From Planctomycetota bacterium (GTDB taxonomy: Bacteria > Planctomycetota > GCA-002687715 > DRQF01): 59,465 nt of DNA. Where the stretch lies: assembly GCA_011369445.1 (NCBI GenBank), contig DRQF01000026.1, positions 1-59,465 of the forward strand, written 5' to 3'. Within the stretch, counting starts at the first letter, position 1, and every line of letters begins with the position of its first letter. Position numbers and translations under genes: made by a program. The notes beneath the pieces were generated by a model. That model was not told the origin of the DNA and did not search any database. It saw only the letters and a list, made by a program, of their open reading frames with translations. Below are positions 8,443 to 17,770 of the stretch, one piece after another.

Positions 8443-9264
8443 CTATTTGTAGAACCGATTCAAGAGGACCCCATCGATGAGAGCGTCCGCCACGATGATC
8501 GACACGAGACTCATGACGACGCTGACCATGGTGTTGCGACCAACGCCCTCGGGGCCACCGCGGACGGTCAGAGCGTTGTGACATGCGACCATGCAGATGA
8601 TGCCTCCGAAGATCGCGGCCTTCACGAGCCCGCCGATGATGTCCACCATGTCGAAGGCGTTGCGCACCGTCGAGTAGTAGGACCAAAACGGAATATTGAA
8701 ATTCAACGTTCCCACGACGAGCCCGCCGATGTTCCCGAACAGATAGGAGTACATCGTCAGCACGGGAAGCATGATAAAGATGGCGATGAAACGGGGGGCG
8801 ACGAGATAGCCGACCGGATTGATCCCCATCGTCCGCAGAGCGAGCACCTCTTCGTTGATCACCATGCTACCCAAGCCCGCGGTGAACGCCGCGCCGACAC
8901 GTCCGGACAGAACGATCGCGGTCATGAGAGGTCCCAGCTCGCGAACGATCGCGATGCAGATCATCTTCGGGATGATGTTCTTGGCACCGTAATCTTCGAA
9001 TTTGTCTCCCGTCTGCAAAACGAGGATGGCCCCGATGAGCACGGCGACGAGACACGTGATGAACAGGGAGAAAACGCCGATCTGCTGCATCAGGGGAAAC
9101 ACGAGTTTGCGGAATCGGGTCTTGCCGGTGAAAGGACCCACGAAGACCCAATAGAGGGTTTCCAGGGTCAACTTGGTCAGCCGAGTCAGGGACTCGAGCC
9201 CCCCCACGATCGGCCGACCGAATGCACCGATGAATACCGCCAGACCTCGCAGGAGGCGATTCAT
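8443..9264 (-). CDS. mlaE: MlaE-type ABC transporter permease
   Basis: Integral membrane permease of the Mla lipid transporter, 273 residues with 5-6 hydrophobic segments. Typical MlaE landmarks are present: an N-terminal amphipathic helix (RLTKLTLETLYWV), IVRELGPLMTAIVLSGRVGAA and EEVLALRTMGINP, which contacts the ATPase. It is followed 8 nt later by mlaF and preceded 7 nt earlier by the STAS gene, so the block is a single transcription unit. Direction of lipid flow cannot be judged. Confidence 0.95.
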   Translation of the reverse strand: MNRLLRGLAVFIGAFGRPIVGGLESLTRLTKLTLETLYWVFVGPFTGKTRFRKLVFPLMQQIGVFSLFITCLVAVLIGAILVLQTGDKFEDYGAKNIIPKMICIAIVRELGPLMTAIVLSGRVGAAFTAGLGSMVINEEVLALRTMGINPVGYLVAPRFIAIFIMLPVLTMYSYLFGNIGGLVVGTLNFNIPFWSYYSTVRNAFDMVDIIGGLVKAAIFGGIICMVACHNALTVRGGPEGVGRNTMVSVVMSLVSIIVADALIDGVLLNRFYK

Positions 9265-9271
9265 GAGAGAG

Positions 9272-9580
9272 TCAGCTTCCTTCGATGGTGAAGGCCTCGA
9301 GGAGGCGCGACAGTTTCAGGACATCGCGAACGCTGTCGCTGATGTCGACCAGGACGTACGGGATCTTCTTCCCCTGCGCCCACTTCATGCCCTCGATGAG
9401 GACGGCAATGCCCGAGCTGTCGATATAGGGCACGTCCGCCAGGCGAAGGCGCAACGAGGCGGGTTTCTTCTTGACGGCCTTCTTCAGCTCATCACGAAGC
9501 TTCGGGGAGGACTCCATGTCCACTTCTCCCGAGACGTCGATCAGGATTCCCGACTCGATTTCATCGACCTTGAGCTTCAT
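9272..9580 (-). CDS. STAS-domain protein (RsbV/SpoIIAA-like or MlaB-like)
   Basis: Single STAS domain, 102 residues. IDSSGI carries the conserved phosphorylatable serine (Ser56) of anti-sigma-factor antagonists. Its start overlaps the RsbW-like kinase gene by 20 nt, which suggests a partner-switching pair. Its stop is 7 nt before mlaE, exactly where MlaB (also a STAS protein, binding MlaF) would be expected. It may therefore serve as RsbV, MlaB or both. The DSSG motif favours a phosphorylatable antagonist; E. coli MlaB has a Thr-Ala form instead (from memory). A defined role needs experiment. Confidence 0.85.
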   Translation of the reverse strand: MKLKVDEIESGILIDVSGEVDMESSPKLRDELKKAVKKKPASLRLRLADVPYIDSSGIAVLIEGMKWAQGKKIPYVLVDISDSVRDVLKLSRLLEAFTIEGS

Positions 9581-10007
9581 TGTCCCCTTTCCCGCTCACG
9601 GCTCTCGTCATCACGAGGGCCACGCGACCAGCGTGCTCCTTGTCGGGCTCGAAGTCCATGGTGTCCATCACTTCGCGCATGAAATGCGTGCCCAGTCCCC
9701 CGGGTTTGACGTCCGCCAGATCGCGGGGGCGGATCTTCGCGATCTGGCTTTCCTTACAGAAATTCAGAATCCGAACGACGATCATCTTCTTTCCGTCGAC
9801 GAACTCCAATTCGATGCGCCCTCGAGGCTTCAACCACCCCTGTCCGTGCTTGATGATGTTCGCGCAGGCCTCGTCGATGGCGAGGATGATTTGCCTTGCA
9901 TCATCATCGGAGAACCGATTCTCCAAGACGGGCTTCAGGAAGCCGCGAATGCACTTCAGGTAGGCGGATTCCGCCGGCACGTCGATAGCGAGGTAGGGTG
10001 CCGTCAT
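9561..10007 (-). CDS. RsbW/SpoIIAB-like serine kinase (HATPase_c_2)
   Basis: GHKL-fold serine/threonine kinase of the anti-sigma-factor type, 148 residues. The N box is IILAIDEACANIIKHG and the ATP-lid glycines are in PGGLGTHFMREVMD. The C-terminal MDFEPDKEHAGRVALVM matches the family end. It would phosphorylate the STAS protein encoded next, from an overlapping gene. Kinases of this type bind either a sigma factor or a response element. The only sigma-like gene nearby is at 11341-12321, and family knowledge links RsbW kinases to group 3 sigma factors rather than ECF types. It has its own promoter at 10068-10095. Confidence 0.9.
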   Translation of the reverse strand: MTAPYLAIDVPAESAYLKCIRGFLKPVLENRFSDDDARQIILAIDEACANIIKHGQGWLKPRGRIELEFVDGKKMIVVRILNFCKESQIAKIRPRDLADVKPGGLGTHFMREVMDTMDFEPDKEHAGRVALVMTRAVSGKGDNEAQGR

Positions 10008-10067
10008 ATTTCCCTTTTCTTCGGCGCGTGGGCCGGGTCGTACCGACGACCTGACTCGTTCTTCGAG

Positions 10068-10095
10068 AATCTACGGATGCCCCGAAGGATTGCAA
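10068..10095 (-). promoter_or_regulatory. Promoter of the rsbW-STAS-mlaEFD-TPR operon
   Basis: On the minus strand: -35 TTGCAA (10090-10095), 16-nt spacer, -10 TAGATT (10068-10073). It falls just after the anti-sigma-like gene (stop at 10100), leaving a leader of about 54 nt before the ATG at 10007. Confidence 0.5.
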
Positions 10096-10099
10096 GTCC

Positions 10100-11344
10100 T
10101 CATTGAAGGCGACTTTCTATGGCTTGGAGGACGCGTCGTTCCAAGGTCCGGGCTCCAAGGTCCCGGGCGGTGGCTTTCAGAAGCCTCAATACGGGTACGT
10201 CACTGCTTTCCTGACCTCTCAGTTCCTCCAGCTCCACGCACGCCGCGGCGAGAAGCCCCTCTTGCCGGAAATAGAGGGCGCGAACCACCGACCGTTGGCG
10301 CCCCAACTTGCGATCCAGACCACGCAGGTCCCGCAGCACGCGATCGATCTCCGGACGCTCCATCACCGTGAATCTCACTTCTCCCCGATCGTCTCGTCCC
10401 CCGCTCAAGCGGCGCACCTGAACCTCGTAGGTCTTTCCCGGGCTCAGGGACCGCCTGCTCCCCGGCCATGGGAAGACACCTTCGACGGAAGCGTCGGAGA
10501 CGACGAGAACGTCTTCTCTCCGCGGCAGGACCATGGCGACCTCGATCGCCCACCGCCCCGACGCCGCCTCCCACCGAAGAGTCGGGCGAAGGTCGTGGAT
10601 CAGTCCTCGGGGAAAGAGGATCTCCACCGGCGAGTCCGCCTCTCCCTCGATGGGGGCGGTCGAATCCGTCAGCACACGGGTTCGCTCCTTGAAGGCGCGA
10701 CGAACGACGCGTGCCAGCAATGGATCGGTCTCATCGGCGCGCCCCGGACCGTCTCGTCCAATTTCGACCATCGCACCGTTGCCATCGATGCACTCGACGA
10801 TCTCGCCAGGCCCGATAAGCAGGGAATCGCCCCGCAACAACCACTGACCGGGCCACAAACCGACGCGCGGGTCGTTGTCGAGATCGACGATCTCGGGGCG
10901 ACCGATGACATCGGTCACAAGAAGGGGCTCCGTGATGGGGACGGTATGGTCACCGAACCAATCTTGGAAAGAGATGCCGGCGCCAAGCGCCGCAGCGAAG
11001 ACAAGCAAACCCAGCGTCCATGAAAGGACGCGCCTTCTCAGGAATTCAGAACCCCGAGTTCGGAGATTGACGGCCGACGGAGCGCGGCGGACCAAAGTGG
11101 GCACGACTCGCGCCTCGTGATCCGCGTGAAGCGTCTTGGCCCGCTTTCGACAGGTCTCGCAGATCATCAAGTGATCCTCGACGCGGCCCAACTCCGCGGG
11201 AAGCAGAGAACCCGAGACGAGGGCTGCGAATTCCCCCAGCGTCAGATGGCCCGTCTCGTCGGTCGCGATGTCGATGCCCTCCAACTCGCGGACGAGTTCA
11301 TGAACGACCCTTTGATGGTCTTCCGCAAGCCTGAGATCCTTCAT
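10100..11344 (-). CDS. Membrane anti-sigma-factor-like protein (zf-HC2 type)
   Basis: A 414-residue single-pass membrane protein. The cytoplasmic N-terminus has the HxxxCxxC zinc anti-sigma motif (His58, Cys62, Cys65) inside the usual context (LVSGSLLPAELGRVEDHL). A membrane segment spans about 106-126. The rest is a 280-residue periplasmic part. That part contains an FnIII-like stretch (LRPTLRWEA, YEVQVRRL) and helices near the C-terminus. Its ATG overlaps the stop of the sigma-like gene as ATGA, the classic arrangement of an ECF sigma with its anti-sigma. It probably holds the sigma factor at the membrane until an envelope signal arrives. Confidence 0.8.
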   Translation of the reverse strand: MKDLRLAEDHQRVVHELVRELEGIDIATDETGHLTLGEFAALVSGSLLPAELGRVEDHLMICETCRKRAKTLHADHEARVVPTLVRRAPSAVNLRTRGSEFLRRRVLSWTLGLLVFAAALGAGISFQDWFGDHTVPITEPLLVTDVIGRPEIVDLDNDPRVGLWPGQWLLRGDSLLIGPGEIVECIDGNGAMVEIGRDGPGRADETDPLLARVVRRAFKERTRVLTDSTAPIEGEADSPVEILFPRGLIHDLRPTLRWEAASGRWAIEVAMVLPRREDVLVVSDASVEGVFPWPGSRRSLSPGKTYEVQVRRLSGGRDDRGEVRFTVMERPEIDRVLRDLRGLDRKLGRQRSVVRALYFRQEGLLAAACVELEELRGQESSDVPVLRLLKATARDLGARTLERRVLQAIESRLQ

Positions 11345-12321
11345 GGGGTTTCCTCTTCGACAGGCTCCCAGATGCCCACGAGGCGCGTCTCGATGGTGCC
11401 CAGGAACACCTCGCGAATTCGATCGTCCGCTTCGTCCGGAGGCAGGCCGGCGGATTCAGCCACACCCTGCCGAATCCGCTTGAAGAAGTCGTGACACAGC
11501 TGGGCGTGTCGCTCCACGAGATCGCCCTGGGCGCGGCCGGACTGAGACGTGGAGGCCCCCTGGAGCGTCTCGAGGATCTCCGGGGGACGCATCCCCATGG
11601 ACGCCATGCGCAGCAACCGTCGATCCGCCTCGCCGAGTTTTTCCCAAACGCTTCTCGCACGATCGAGGACGCGCGCCAGGGCTCCCCCGTCGTCCTCCGC
11701 CGGGAGCCTCCTTCCCTCGCCCATCGACGACGAGATCGACACGACGGGATGCACTCGGGTATTCATCCGGGCTCTTCTCGCCTCGGGAGAGGACGTCTCC
11801 CCGGAATCCATGCGCAGTCGCAAGAAGGCGTAGAGCCAGGAATTCAGGTCCGTCGTGCCTCGGTACTCGGCGATCGGGGGGGGGAGATCCTTGGCCGCGG
11901 GCGTCCTCAACTCGAGGACGAGCTCCTCCACCTTCTTCGCCCGCTGGATGCGCCCTAGGCCGGCTCGAAGGAAGAGGCCGTCGAGGTAGGGACCGAAGCG
12001 ATCCCTGAACAACCCCCAGGCTCCCGGCATCCCCTCCACGAGGAGAACGGCCAAGGCGAAGTCCCGGTGCGCGATGATGCGGGCCACATGGGCGTCCATG
12101 GGGGACGTGGTTCCTCGCGCGGGGAAGGCTCCGAGGAGCGACTCGGCGGCGGCGTGGGCGACTCCGTAGGCCCACTTCTCAAAGTCGAGGCCGAGCCCGC
12201 GGGCCTCCGGGGCGTGCTCCAGAGCCAATTCGAGGGCCTCGGAGAAACGGGAACGGAAGGTCTTGTGCCCTTTCGGGGCATCCCGCCGAATCGACCAGGC
12301 CAATCGAAAGTCTTCGTTCAT
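11341..12321 (-). CDS. Divergent ECF-like sigma factor
   Basis: A 326-residue protein whose layout resembles an ECF sigma factor. A region-2-like part lies at about 105-200 (GAWGLFRDRFGPYLDGLF, EYRGTTDLNSWLYAFLRLRM). A low-complexity linker follows, then a region-4-like HTH (LGEADRRLLRMASMG, RPPEILETL). The N-terminal 100 residues have no counterpart in standard ECF factors. The start at 12321 follows GGAAGGG with a 6-nt spacer; the longer reading lies over the promoter. Coupling to an HxxxCxxC membrane protein supports the call. Sequence similarity is weak by eye, so another regulator class is possible. Confidence 0.65.
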   Translation of the reverse strand: MNEDFRLAWSIRRDAPKGHKTFRSRFSEALELALEHAPEARGLGLDFEKWAYGVAHAAAESLLGAFPARGTTSPMDAHVARIIAHRDFALAVLLVEGMPGAWGLFRDRFGPYLDGLFLRAGLGRIQRAKKVEELVLELRTPAAKDLPPPIAEYRGTTDLNSWLYAFLRLRMDSGETSSPEARRARMNTRVHPVVSISSSMGEGRRLPAEDDGGALARVLDRARSVWEKLGEADRRLLRMASMGMRPPEILETLQGASTSQSGRAQGDLVERHAQLCHDFFKRIRQGVAESAGLPPDEADDRIREVFLGTIETRLVGIWEPVEEETP

Positions 12322-12345
12322 GGCGGTCCCTTCCGGATTCTCTCC

Positions 12346-12372
12346 AACATATCGGCTCGTAAGCCGATTCAA
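12346..12372 (-). promoter_or_regulatory. Sigma-like gene promoter with embedded palindrome
   Basis: Minus strand: -35-like TTGAAT (12367-12372) and -10-like TATGTT (12346-12351), spacer 15 nt. The spacer is filled by the perfect palindrome ATCGGCT-CGTA-AGCCGAT (12351-12368), a plausible operator. The divergent gene starts at 12415. Confidence 0.5.
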
Positions 12373-12414
12373 TATTCAGGAGGACGCCGCTCGGGCGAGC
12401 GGCCATCGAGAAAC

Positions 12415-13230
12415 ATGCAGATAGAAAAGGTCTTTCTGATCCCTTTGGCGCCGGAAACCCAGCGCCGGCTCTACGAACTCGGCTTGATCGACATGGACCG
12501 AGCCCTCCACGGACAGGGATATCTCGAAAGGCGTTTTCCAGCCCACTCGGATGAGGCCAAGGCCTTCGAGGAGTCCCTGAACGCCCAGGGCGTCGACTAT
12601 TGGGTCCGCGACGAGAGGCATTTCACCCGCAAGGAACTTCGGTCTGCCAGGGCCCTCCATTTGGATTCCTTTCATCAACGTCCGGAGAAAGCCCTCCCTA
12701 CTCTATCCACCGAGTGGGACTGGTCGGAGGCCTGCACGGAGTGCATGCGTGTGCCGAGCCAGGTCGGCGTGCTGGAAGTGCGAGCGGAGCAGACAGGCGG
12801 CCGCAACCTCATCCGCGGGCGCCGGGGCGAGATTCTCGTCACCGAGAAGATCGCGCGCAGGATGATCGCCGATGGGATTTCCGGGTGTCTCCTCCAGGAG
12901 GTGCGCGTGGAATCGGAGACGACGGCTCCATCCCCGCCCTACTACCAGGTCGTTCCCACCCACACGCTGCCCCAGCTTGCCTCTCCCCCCACACGGTTCG
13001 GAGTCACCGACGATTTTTGCCATCGGTGCGGACTGGGAGGACTCTTCTTGGAGTCGATGCTGTACCTGTCTTGCGATGATCGGGAGCTCCAGGACATCAA
13101 CGTCACGAGAGAGCTTTTCGGCGAGGGAGCCCAGCTCTCCCCCGAAGTGATCCTCTCGCCCCGGTTCTACAACCTCCTCGTCTCCTGCGGAGTCCAGTTG
13201 GACGAGCCCGAGCCCGTCCTGTTCGTCTGA
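12415..13230 (+). CDS. Duplicated CxxC protein, possibly double-CXXCG immunity-like family
   Basis: A 271-residue cytosolic protein of unknown function. Two CxxC knuckles (Cys107/Cys110 in CTEC and Cys202/Cys205 in CHRCG) suggest zinc binding. Each is followed by a beta-rich stretch, then a matching unit: ILVTEKIARRMIADGISGC in the first half and ILSPRFYNLLVSCGVQLDE in the second. This looks like an internal duplication. The pattern resembles the myxobacterial double-CXXCG paralogous family, some members of which are annotated as toxin-immunity proteins. No toxin gene is adjacent. The ATG at 12415 is the first after the operator region; its Shine-Dalgarno sequence is weak. Confidence 0.65.
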   Translation: MQIEKVFLIPLAPETQRRLYELGLIDMDRALHGQGYLERRFPAHSDEAKAFEESLNAQGVDYWVRDERHFTRKELRSARALHLDSFHQRPEKALPTLSTEWDWSEACTECMRVPSQVGVLEVRAEQTGGRNLIRGRRGEILVTEKIARRMIADGISGCLLQEVRVESETTAPSPPYYQVVPTHTLPQLASPPTRFGVTDDFCHRCGLGGLFLESMLYLSCDDRELQDINVTRELFGEGAQLSPEVILSPRFYNLLVSCGVQLDEPEPVLFV

Positions 13231-13287
13231 CCCTCGCACAAGGCCCGGAACTCCGTTCGCAGGCTCCCGAAACGGGGGAGAAAGCCG

Positions 13288-13296
13288 TGCTAAACT
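13288..13296 (+). promoter_or_regulatory. Extended -10 promoter of the tig-clpP-clpX operon
   Basis: TGC-TAAACT at 13288-13296 forms an extended -10 with no obvious -35. Transcription would begin near 13303, giving a leader of about 85 nt before the trigger factor ATG. Confidence 0.45.
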
Positions 13297-13387
13297 CCGG
13301 TCCCATGGGTGGTTCCATAGCTTGATTCCGCATGGGGGGGATCGTATCGTCCTTCGTCCCATCCGAACCCGAGAGGAGTCCACGTCC

Positions 13388-14755
13388 ATGCCGACCACCG
13401 TCGAGGAACTCGGCCCCTGTAAACGGCGCCTGAGCATCGAAATCCCGGCCGAGAAGGTCAAGAAGGCCTTCGATGACGCCTACCGGGAACTCGGTCGTCA
13501 GGTGCGCATTCCGGGGTTTCGACCCGGTCACGCTCCACGACGGATTCTCGTCAAGCGCTACGGCGAGGACGTCGTGAAGGACGTGCGAGATCGTCTCGTC
13601 CAGCAGGCGATCGGCGAGGGCCTCGAGGAACACGACATCGATGCCGTGGGGCATCCGCACTTCGAAGGGGACCTGCCCGAACTGGACGAGAACGCCCCCT
13701 ATGCCTTCGAGCTGACCCTGGAGGTGAAACCCGAGATCCAACTTCCCTGCGTGGAAGAGATCGAGGTCACCCGCGAGATCAAGCAGGTGGGCGACGATGA
13801 CATCCAGGAAGTGATCGAGAACCTCCGAAAGGAGCACGCCGAATGGCTCCCCGTCGAAGACGAGGAAGCAGCGTGCAAAGACGACATCGTCATCGGCAAG
13901 CTCGCCCTTCTCGACGATGACGGCGAAGAGGTCTACTCCACCGACACGGCCCACGCCCATGTGGGCTTCGACGACGACCTGGTCGGCCTGCCCATGGAGG
14001 GGCTGAAGGACTCACTGCCCGGCAAGAAGATCGGGGATACCCTCGAATTCCGCACCCGCGTCCCCGAGGACTACCCTGTATCGGACCTTCGGGACCGGGA
14101 CCTCGCGGCCCGATTCACGATCAATGAAGTGAAGCGCATGGTCCTCCCTTCCGAGGAGGAGCTCGCCGTGAACATGGGCGAGGACGACGTGGAATCCTTC
14201 CGCGGCCGACTGCGGGAGCTCCTCGAGCAGAGGATGGCGGAAGAGTCCAATCGCGTACTCAAGGAATCCATCGTCGATCAGCTCATCGAGAAGACCGACT
14301 TCCAGCTTCCCGAACACGTCCTGGCCTCGTCCACCGACTCCGCGTCCCGCCAGATGATGGTCCAAAAGATCTACGCCGGGGAGATCGCCCAAGGGGACGA
14401 CCTCAAGGAGATCCAGGCCGGCCTGACCGAGGAAGCGGCCAAACGCGCGGAACGAGGCCTCAGGGCTTGGTACATCCTCGAGCAGATTGCGAAGGAAAAC
14501 GAGATCGAAGTCACACCGTCCGAGATGAATGCGAAGATCAACGCGATGGCTCGCGCGAGCCAGCGCAAGCCCAAGGAGGTCGTCGAGGAGATCCGCAAGG
14601 ACAACCGGTGGGGAGAGATCCAAGCGGAAATCATCGAGGAGAAGGCCTTGGACTGGCTCGTCGAACACGTTCGAGTGAAGGACGAGGCCGGCGAGGTCGA
14701 CAAAGAGGATGAAGGCTCGCCGACCAGTACGGAGAGCGAAGGGAACGAAGCGTGA
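13388..14755 (+). CDS. tig: Trigger factor
   Basis: Ribosome-associated chaperone, 455 residues. The N-terminal ribosome-binding signature appears as [12 protein letters not shown] (the usual GFRxGKxP). A PPIase-like middle domain follows at about 160-245, and a helical C-terminal domain continues to about 430. The acidic tail of Glu/Asp/Ser is usual for trigger factor. The ATG at 13388 is used because the first conserved residues ([16 protein letters not shown]) follow directly. The stop overlaps the clpP start as GTGA. Next to clpP-clpX it forms the common tig-clpP-clpX proteostasis operon. Confidence 0.97.
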   Translation: MPTTVEELGPCKRRLSIEIPAEKVKKAFDDAYRELGRQVRIPGFRPGHAPRRILVKRYGEDVVKDVRDRLVQQAIGEGLEEHDIDAVGHPHFEGDLPELDENAPYAFELTLEVKPEIQLPCVEEIEVTREIKQVGDDDIQEVIENLRKEHAEWLPVEDEEAACKDDIVIGKLALLDDDGEEVYSTDTAHAHVGFDDDLVGLPMEGLKDSLPGKKIGDTLEFRTRVPEDYPVSDLRDRDLAARFTINEVKRMVLPSEEELAVNMGEDDVESFRGRLRELLEQRMAEESNRVLKESIVDQLIEKTDFQLPEHVLASSTDSASRQMMVQKIYAGEIAQGDDLKEIQAGLTEEAAKRAERGLRAWYILEQIAKENEIEVTPSEMNAKINAMARASQRKPKEVVEEIRKDNRWGEIQAEIIEEKALDWLVEHVRVKDEAGEVDKEDEGSPTSTESEGNEA

Positions 14756-15384
14756 GTGGAGCCGAAGCCATGAGGGGGATGCCTGAACCCGCCAAGGGTG
14801 TGTATGTGATCGAGAAGATGGGGTCGCGGGAGTACCAGTTCGATATCTGGTCGCGTCTCCTTCTGGACCGGATCGTATTCATCCGCGGTGAGATCACGGA
14901 TGACTTCGCCAACTACGTGATCGCCCAGTTGCTGTTTCTCCAAAAGGAGAACCGCAACAACGACATCAACGTGTTCATCAACTCGCCGGGAGGGTCGGTG
15001 ACCGCTGGCCTCGCCATCTACGACACTCTCAAGTACGTCCAATGCGACGTGGCGACCTTCTGCATCGGCCAAGCCGCATCCATGGCCGCGCTCCTGTTGG
15101 CCAGCGGCACGCGCGGCAAGCGATTCGCCCTTCCCCGAGCGAGAATCATGATCCACCAGCCCTGGGGCGGCGCCGGGGGCACGGCCACCGACATCGGAAT
15201 CCAAGCTCGGGAGATCGGACGCCTAAAAACGACCCTGAACGGCATCCTGGCCGAGGAAACCGGCAAGGACATCGCCCAGGTCGAAAAGGACACGGACCGC
15301 GATTTCTTCATGTCAGCGGAAGAAGCGACGGAATATGGTATCGTCGACGAGATCGTCAACTCGCTGAAAGAGGACAAGAAGTAA
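14752..15384 (+). CDS. clpP: ATP-dependent Clp protease proteolytic subunit
   Basis: Serine peptidase core of ClpXP, 210 residues. The catalytic triad is visible: Ser110 in GQAASMA, His135 in MIHQPWGG and Asp184 in DRDFFMS. NSPGGSV and the handle region ([19 protein letters not shown]) are standard. The GTG start overlaps the tig stop. An ATG six codons later is an alternative and would remove a short non-conserved tail. It should assemble as a 14-mer and work with ClpX encoded 5 nt downstream. Confidence 0.97.
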   Translation: MSGAEAMRGMPEPAKGVYVIEKMGSREYQFDIWSRLLLDRIVFIRGEITDDFANYVIAQLLFLQKENRNNDINVFINSPGGSVTAGLAIYDTLKYVQCDVATFCIGQAASMAALLLASGTRGKRFALPRARIMIHQPWGGAGGTATDIGIQAREIGRLKTTLNGILAEETGKDIAQVEKDTDRDFFMSAEEATEYGIVDEIVNSLKEDKK

Positions 15385-15388
15385 CCGA

Positions 15389-16687
15389 ATGACCAGTCGA
15401 CGTCGCAAAGACACCGAGACCTGCACGTTCTGCGGGAAGAGCCGGCACCAGGTGAACAACCTGATTTCCGGCCCTCCGGGGGTCAATATCTGCAATGAGT
15501 GCGTCGACATCTGCAACACGATCCTTTACGAGGAGAATCGCAAGCAGACCCTGTCGGATCAGGCAGCCGCCTCGGTGGAAACCGAAGACGTCCCGAAGCC
15601 GTCGGAGATCAAGACCTACCTCGACGAGTACGTAATCGGCCAGGAAACGGCGAAGAGGGTGCTCTCCGTCGCGGTCCACAACCACTACAAGCGGCTCGTG
15701 ATGTCGGAGAGCTACGAAACCGAAGTCGAGATGGAAAAGAGCAACATCCTGCTCATCGGCCCCACCGGTTCCGGCAAGACCCTCCTGGCGCGTACCCTGG
15801 CCACATTCTTGGACGTGCCGTTCGCCATCGCCGACGCCACGACCCTCACCGAAGCCGGTTACGTGGGTGAGGACGTCGAGAACGTCCTTTTGAAACTCCT
15901 TCAAAATGCCGACTTCAACGTCGAGCGCGCCCAGCGCGGCATCGTCTTCATCGATGAGATGGACAAGATCGGAAGGAGTTCGGGCAACGTGTCGATCACC
16001 CGAGACGTGTCCGGGGAGGGGGTTCAACAGGCACTCCTCAAGATGTTGGAAGGCACGGTCGCGAATATCCCACCCCACGGGGGTCGCAAGCACCCCGAGC
16101 AGCCCTACATCGCTCTCGACACGACTCAGATTCTTTTCATCTGCGGCGGAACATTCGTCGGCCTGGCCGACATCATCGCCAAGAGGACGGGTCGGCAACG
16201 CATCGGTTTCTCCAGCGCCGAAGACGGAGGCCATCACCTCGACCCCAAAGAGGATACCGGGGAGTTGCTCCGCCTCGTCGAGACCGACGACCTGGTCCAA
16301 TTCGGCATGATCCCGGAATTGTTGGGCCGGCTTCCGGTGCTGGCGGTCCTGGATGCTCTCACCGCCGACGATCTCGTGCGGGTGATGACCGAACCTCGCA
16401 ACGCCGTCGTGAAGCAGTATGAGCACTACTTCGAGATGGAGGGGGCGAAACTCAAATTCACCCCCGACGCGCTGAAAACCCTCGCCGAGGAGGCGCTCAA
16501 GAGAGAAACCGGCGTACGGGCCATCCGTTCCCTGGTCGAGAATCTCCTTCTCGACACGATGTTCCATCTCCCTGACATGGAGAAGCGGGACACGCTGACC
16601 TTCGTGGTCAAGCCCGAAAACATTCGGGGAGAGAAACCCGTCCAACCCATGAAGGTGCGCGGTGGGGATCGAAAAAAACCTGCCTGA
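15389..16687 (+). CDS. clpX: ClpX unfoldase
   Basis: AAA+ unfoldase of ClpXP, 432 residues. An N-terminal C4 zinc-binding domain (CTFCGK and CNECVDIC) recognises adaptors and substrates. The AAA+ core has Walker [10 protein letters not shown], Walker [11 protein letters not shown], and sensor/arginine motifs near VRAIRSLVE. The segment [10 protein letters not shown] lies in the ClpP-contacting loop region, where other ClpX proteins carry an IGF-type tripeptide (RIGF precedes it here). It starts 5 nt after clpP, and its 3' end overlaps rlmN by 26 nt. Confidence 0.97.
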   Translation: MTSRRRKDTETCTFCGKSRHQVNNLISGPPGVNICNECVDICNTILYEENRKQTLSDQAAASVETEDVPKPSEIKTYLDEYVIGQETAKRVLSVAVHNHYKRLVMSESYETEVEMEKSNILLIGPTGSGKTLLARTLATFLDVPFAIADATTLTEAGYVGEDVENVLLKLLQNADFNVERAQRGIVFIDEMDKIGRSSGNVSITRDVSGEGVQQALLKMLEGTVANIPPHGGRKHPEQPYIALDTTQILFICGGTFVGLADIIAKRTGRQRIGFSSAEDGGHHLDPKEDTGELLRLVETDDLVQFGMIPELLGRLPVLAVLDALTADDLVRVMTEPRNAVVKQYEHYFEMEGAKLKFTPDALKTLAEEALKRETGVRAIRSLVENLLLDTMFHLPDMEKRDTLTFVVKPENIRGEKPVQPMKVRGGDRKKPA

Positions 16688-17732
16688 CTCATCCCCGCCC
16701 GGCCTCGTCGGACTCGCGCTCGAAACCGGCCTCGAGGCGTGGGCCGAATCTCGGGGATGGCCAGCCTACCGCGGCCGGCAGATCGAGCACTGGCTCTTCG
16801 AGCGCAGCGAGCTCGCTCCCGACGCCATGAGCGACCTTCCCGCGAACCTTCGAAACGAGCTCACGAGCGAGGGCTTTTCCCCCAGACTCGCAATCGTTCG
16901 AAAATCTGAATCCCGAGACGGCACGGCCAAGATCCTCTTCCGCACGAGGGAGGGCGCCTTCGTGGAATCCGTCGTCATCCCCGCGGGAAAGAGAACGACG
17001 CTTTGTCTTTCGAGTCAGATCGGGTGCGGCGTTGGATGCGGGTTTTGCGCCAGCGGCATGCGTGGGGTGCGTCGCAACCTGGATGCAGACGAAATCGTCG
17101 AGCAGTTTCTCCTCTCTCGACACGCCGCAGAGGGAATGGATCGCCGGGTCACGAACGTGGTGATGATGGGCATGGGCGAACCCATGCACAACGTCGACAA
17201 TGTCCTTGCCGCCTTGGGCACGCTTCACGATCCGAAACGGATTCATTTCGGCGCCCGTCGCATCACCGTCTCGACTGTCGGAATCGCTCAGGGCGTGGAG
17301 CGGCTGACGGGGTCGGGTCGACCCTACACGTTGGCCTTCAGCCTGCATGCTCCCAACGACGCCATCCGGCGGCGCATCGTGCCGCTCAAGGCCGCCATGA
17401 CCGTGCGTGAGATTCGGGATGCCGGGGCCCGCTACATGGCGACGACCGGGCGGAAGGTGACCTTCGAATACGTCCTTTTGAAGGGGATCAACGACCATCC
17501 CGAGGATGCCCGCGAGTTGGCGCAACTTCTGCGAGGGGTCCCCGGCGTGGTGAATCTCATCCCGTACAACCCGGTCGAGGGGCTGGAGTTCGAACGTCCG
17601 ACCGACCGCGCAATCCACGGCTTTGCGGACCTCCTCGAGCGCCGCGGGACGAGGGTGAGTCTCCGGCTCCGCAAGGGCGCCGACATCGACGCCGCCTGCG
17701 GTCAACTTGCGCTCAAGTCGTCGCAACAATGA
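16662..17732 (+). CDS. rlmN: 23S rRNA/tRNA adenine-C2 methyltransferase RlmN
   Basis: Radical-SAM methylase of 356 residues that makes 2-methyladenosine in 23S rRNA and some tRNAs. The radical-SAM cluster ligands are Cys122, Cys126 and Cys129 (CGVGCGFC). The catalytic cysteine pair is Cys115 (TLCLSSQ) and Cys346 near the C-terminus (IDAACGQ). MMGMGEP and [10 protein letters not shown] are typical of RlmN rather than Cfr. The GTG start lies inside the clpX 3' end, with GAAGGTG just upstream. An alternative in-frame start further in would trim the poorly conserved tail. Confidence 0.95.
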   Translation: MGIEKNLPDSSPPGLVGLALETGLEAWAESRGWPAYRGRQIEHWLFERSELAPDAMSDLPANLRNELTSEGFSPRLAIVRKSESRDGTAKILFRTREGAFVESVVIPAGKRTTLCLSSQIGCGVGCGFCASGMRGVRRNLDADEIVEQFLLSRHAAEGMDRRVTNVVMMGMGEPMHNVDNVLAALGTLHDPKRIHFGARRITVSTVGIAQGVERLTGSGRPYTLAFSLHAPNDAIRRRIVPLKAAMTVREIRDAGARYMATTGRKVTFEYVLLKGINDHPEDARELAQLLRGVPGVVNLIPYNPVEGLEFERPTDRAIHGFADLLERRGTRVSLRLRKGADIDAACGQLALKSSQQ

Positions 17733-17770
17733 CGTCGGGAGGGAAGGCTCGCCCCCCCCTCCGGCAGTCC

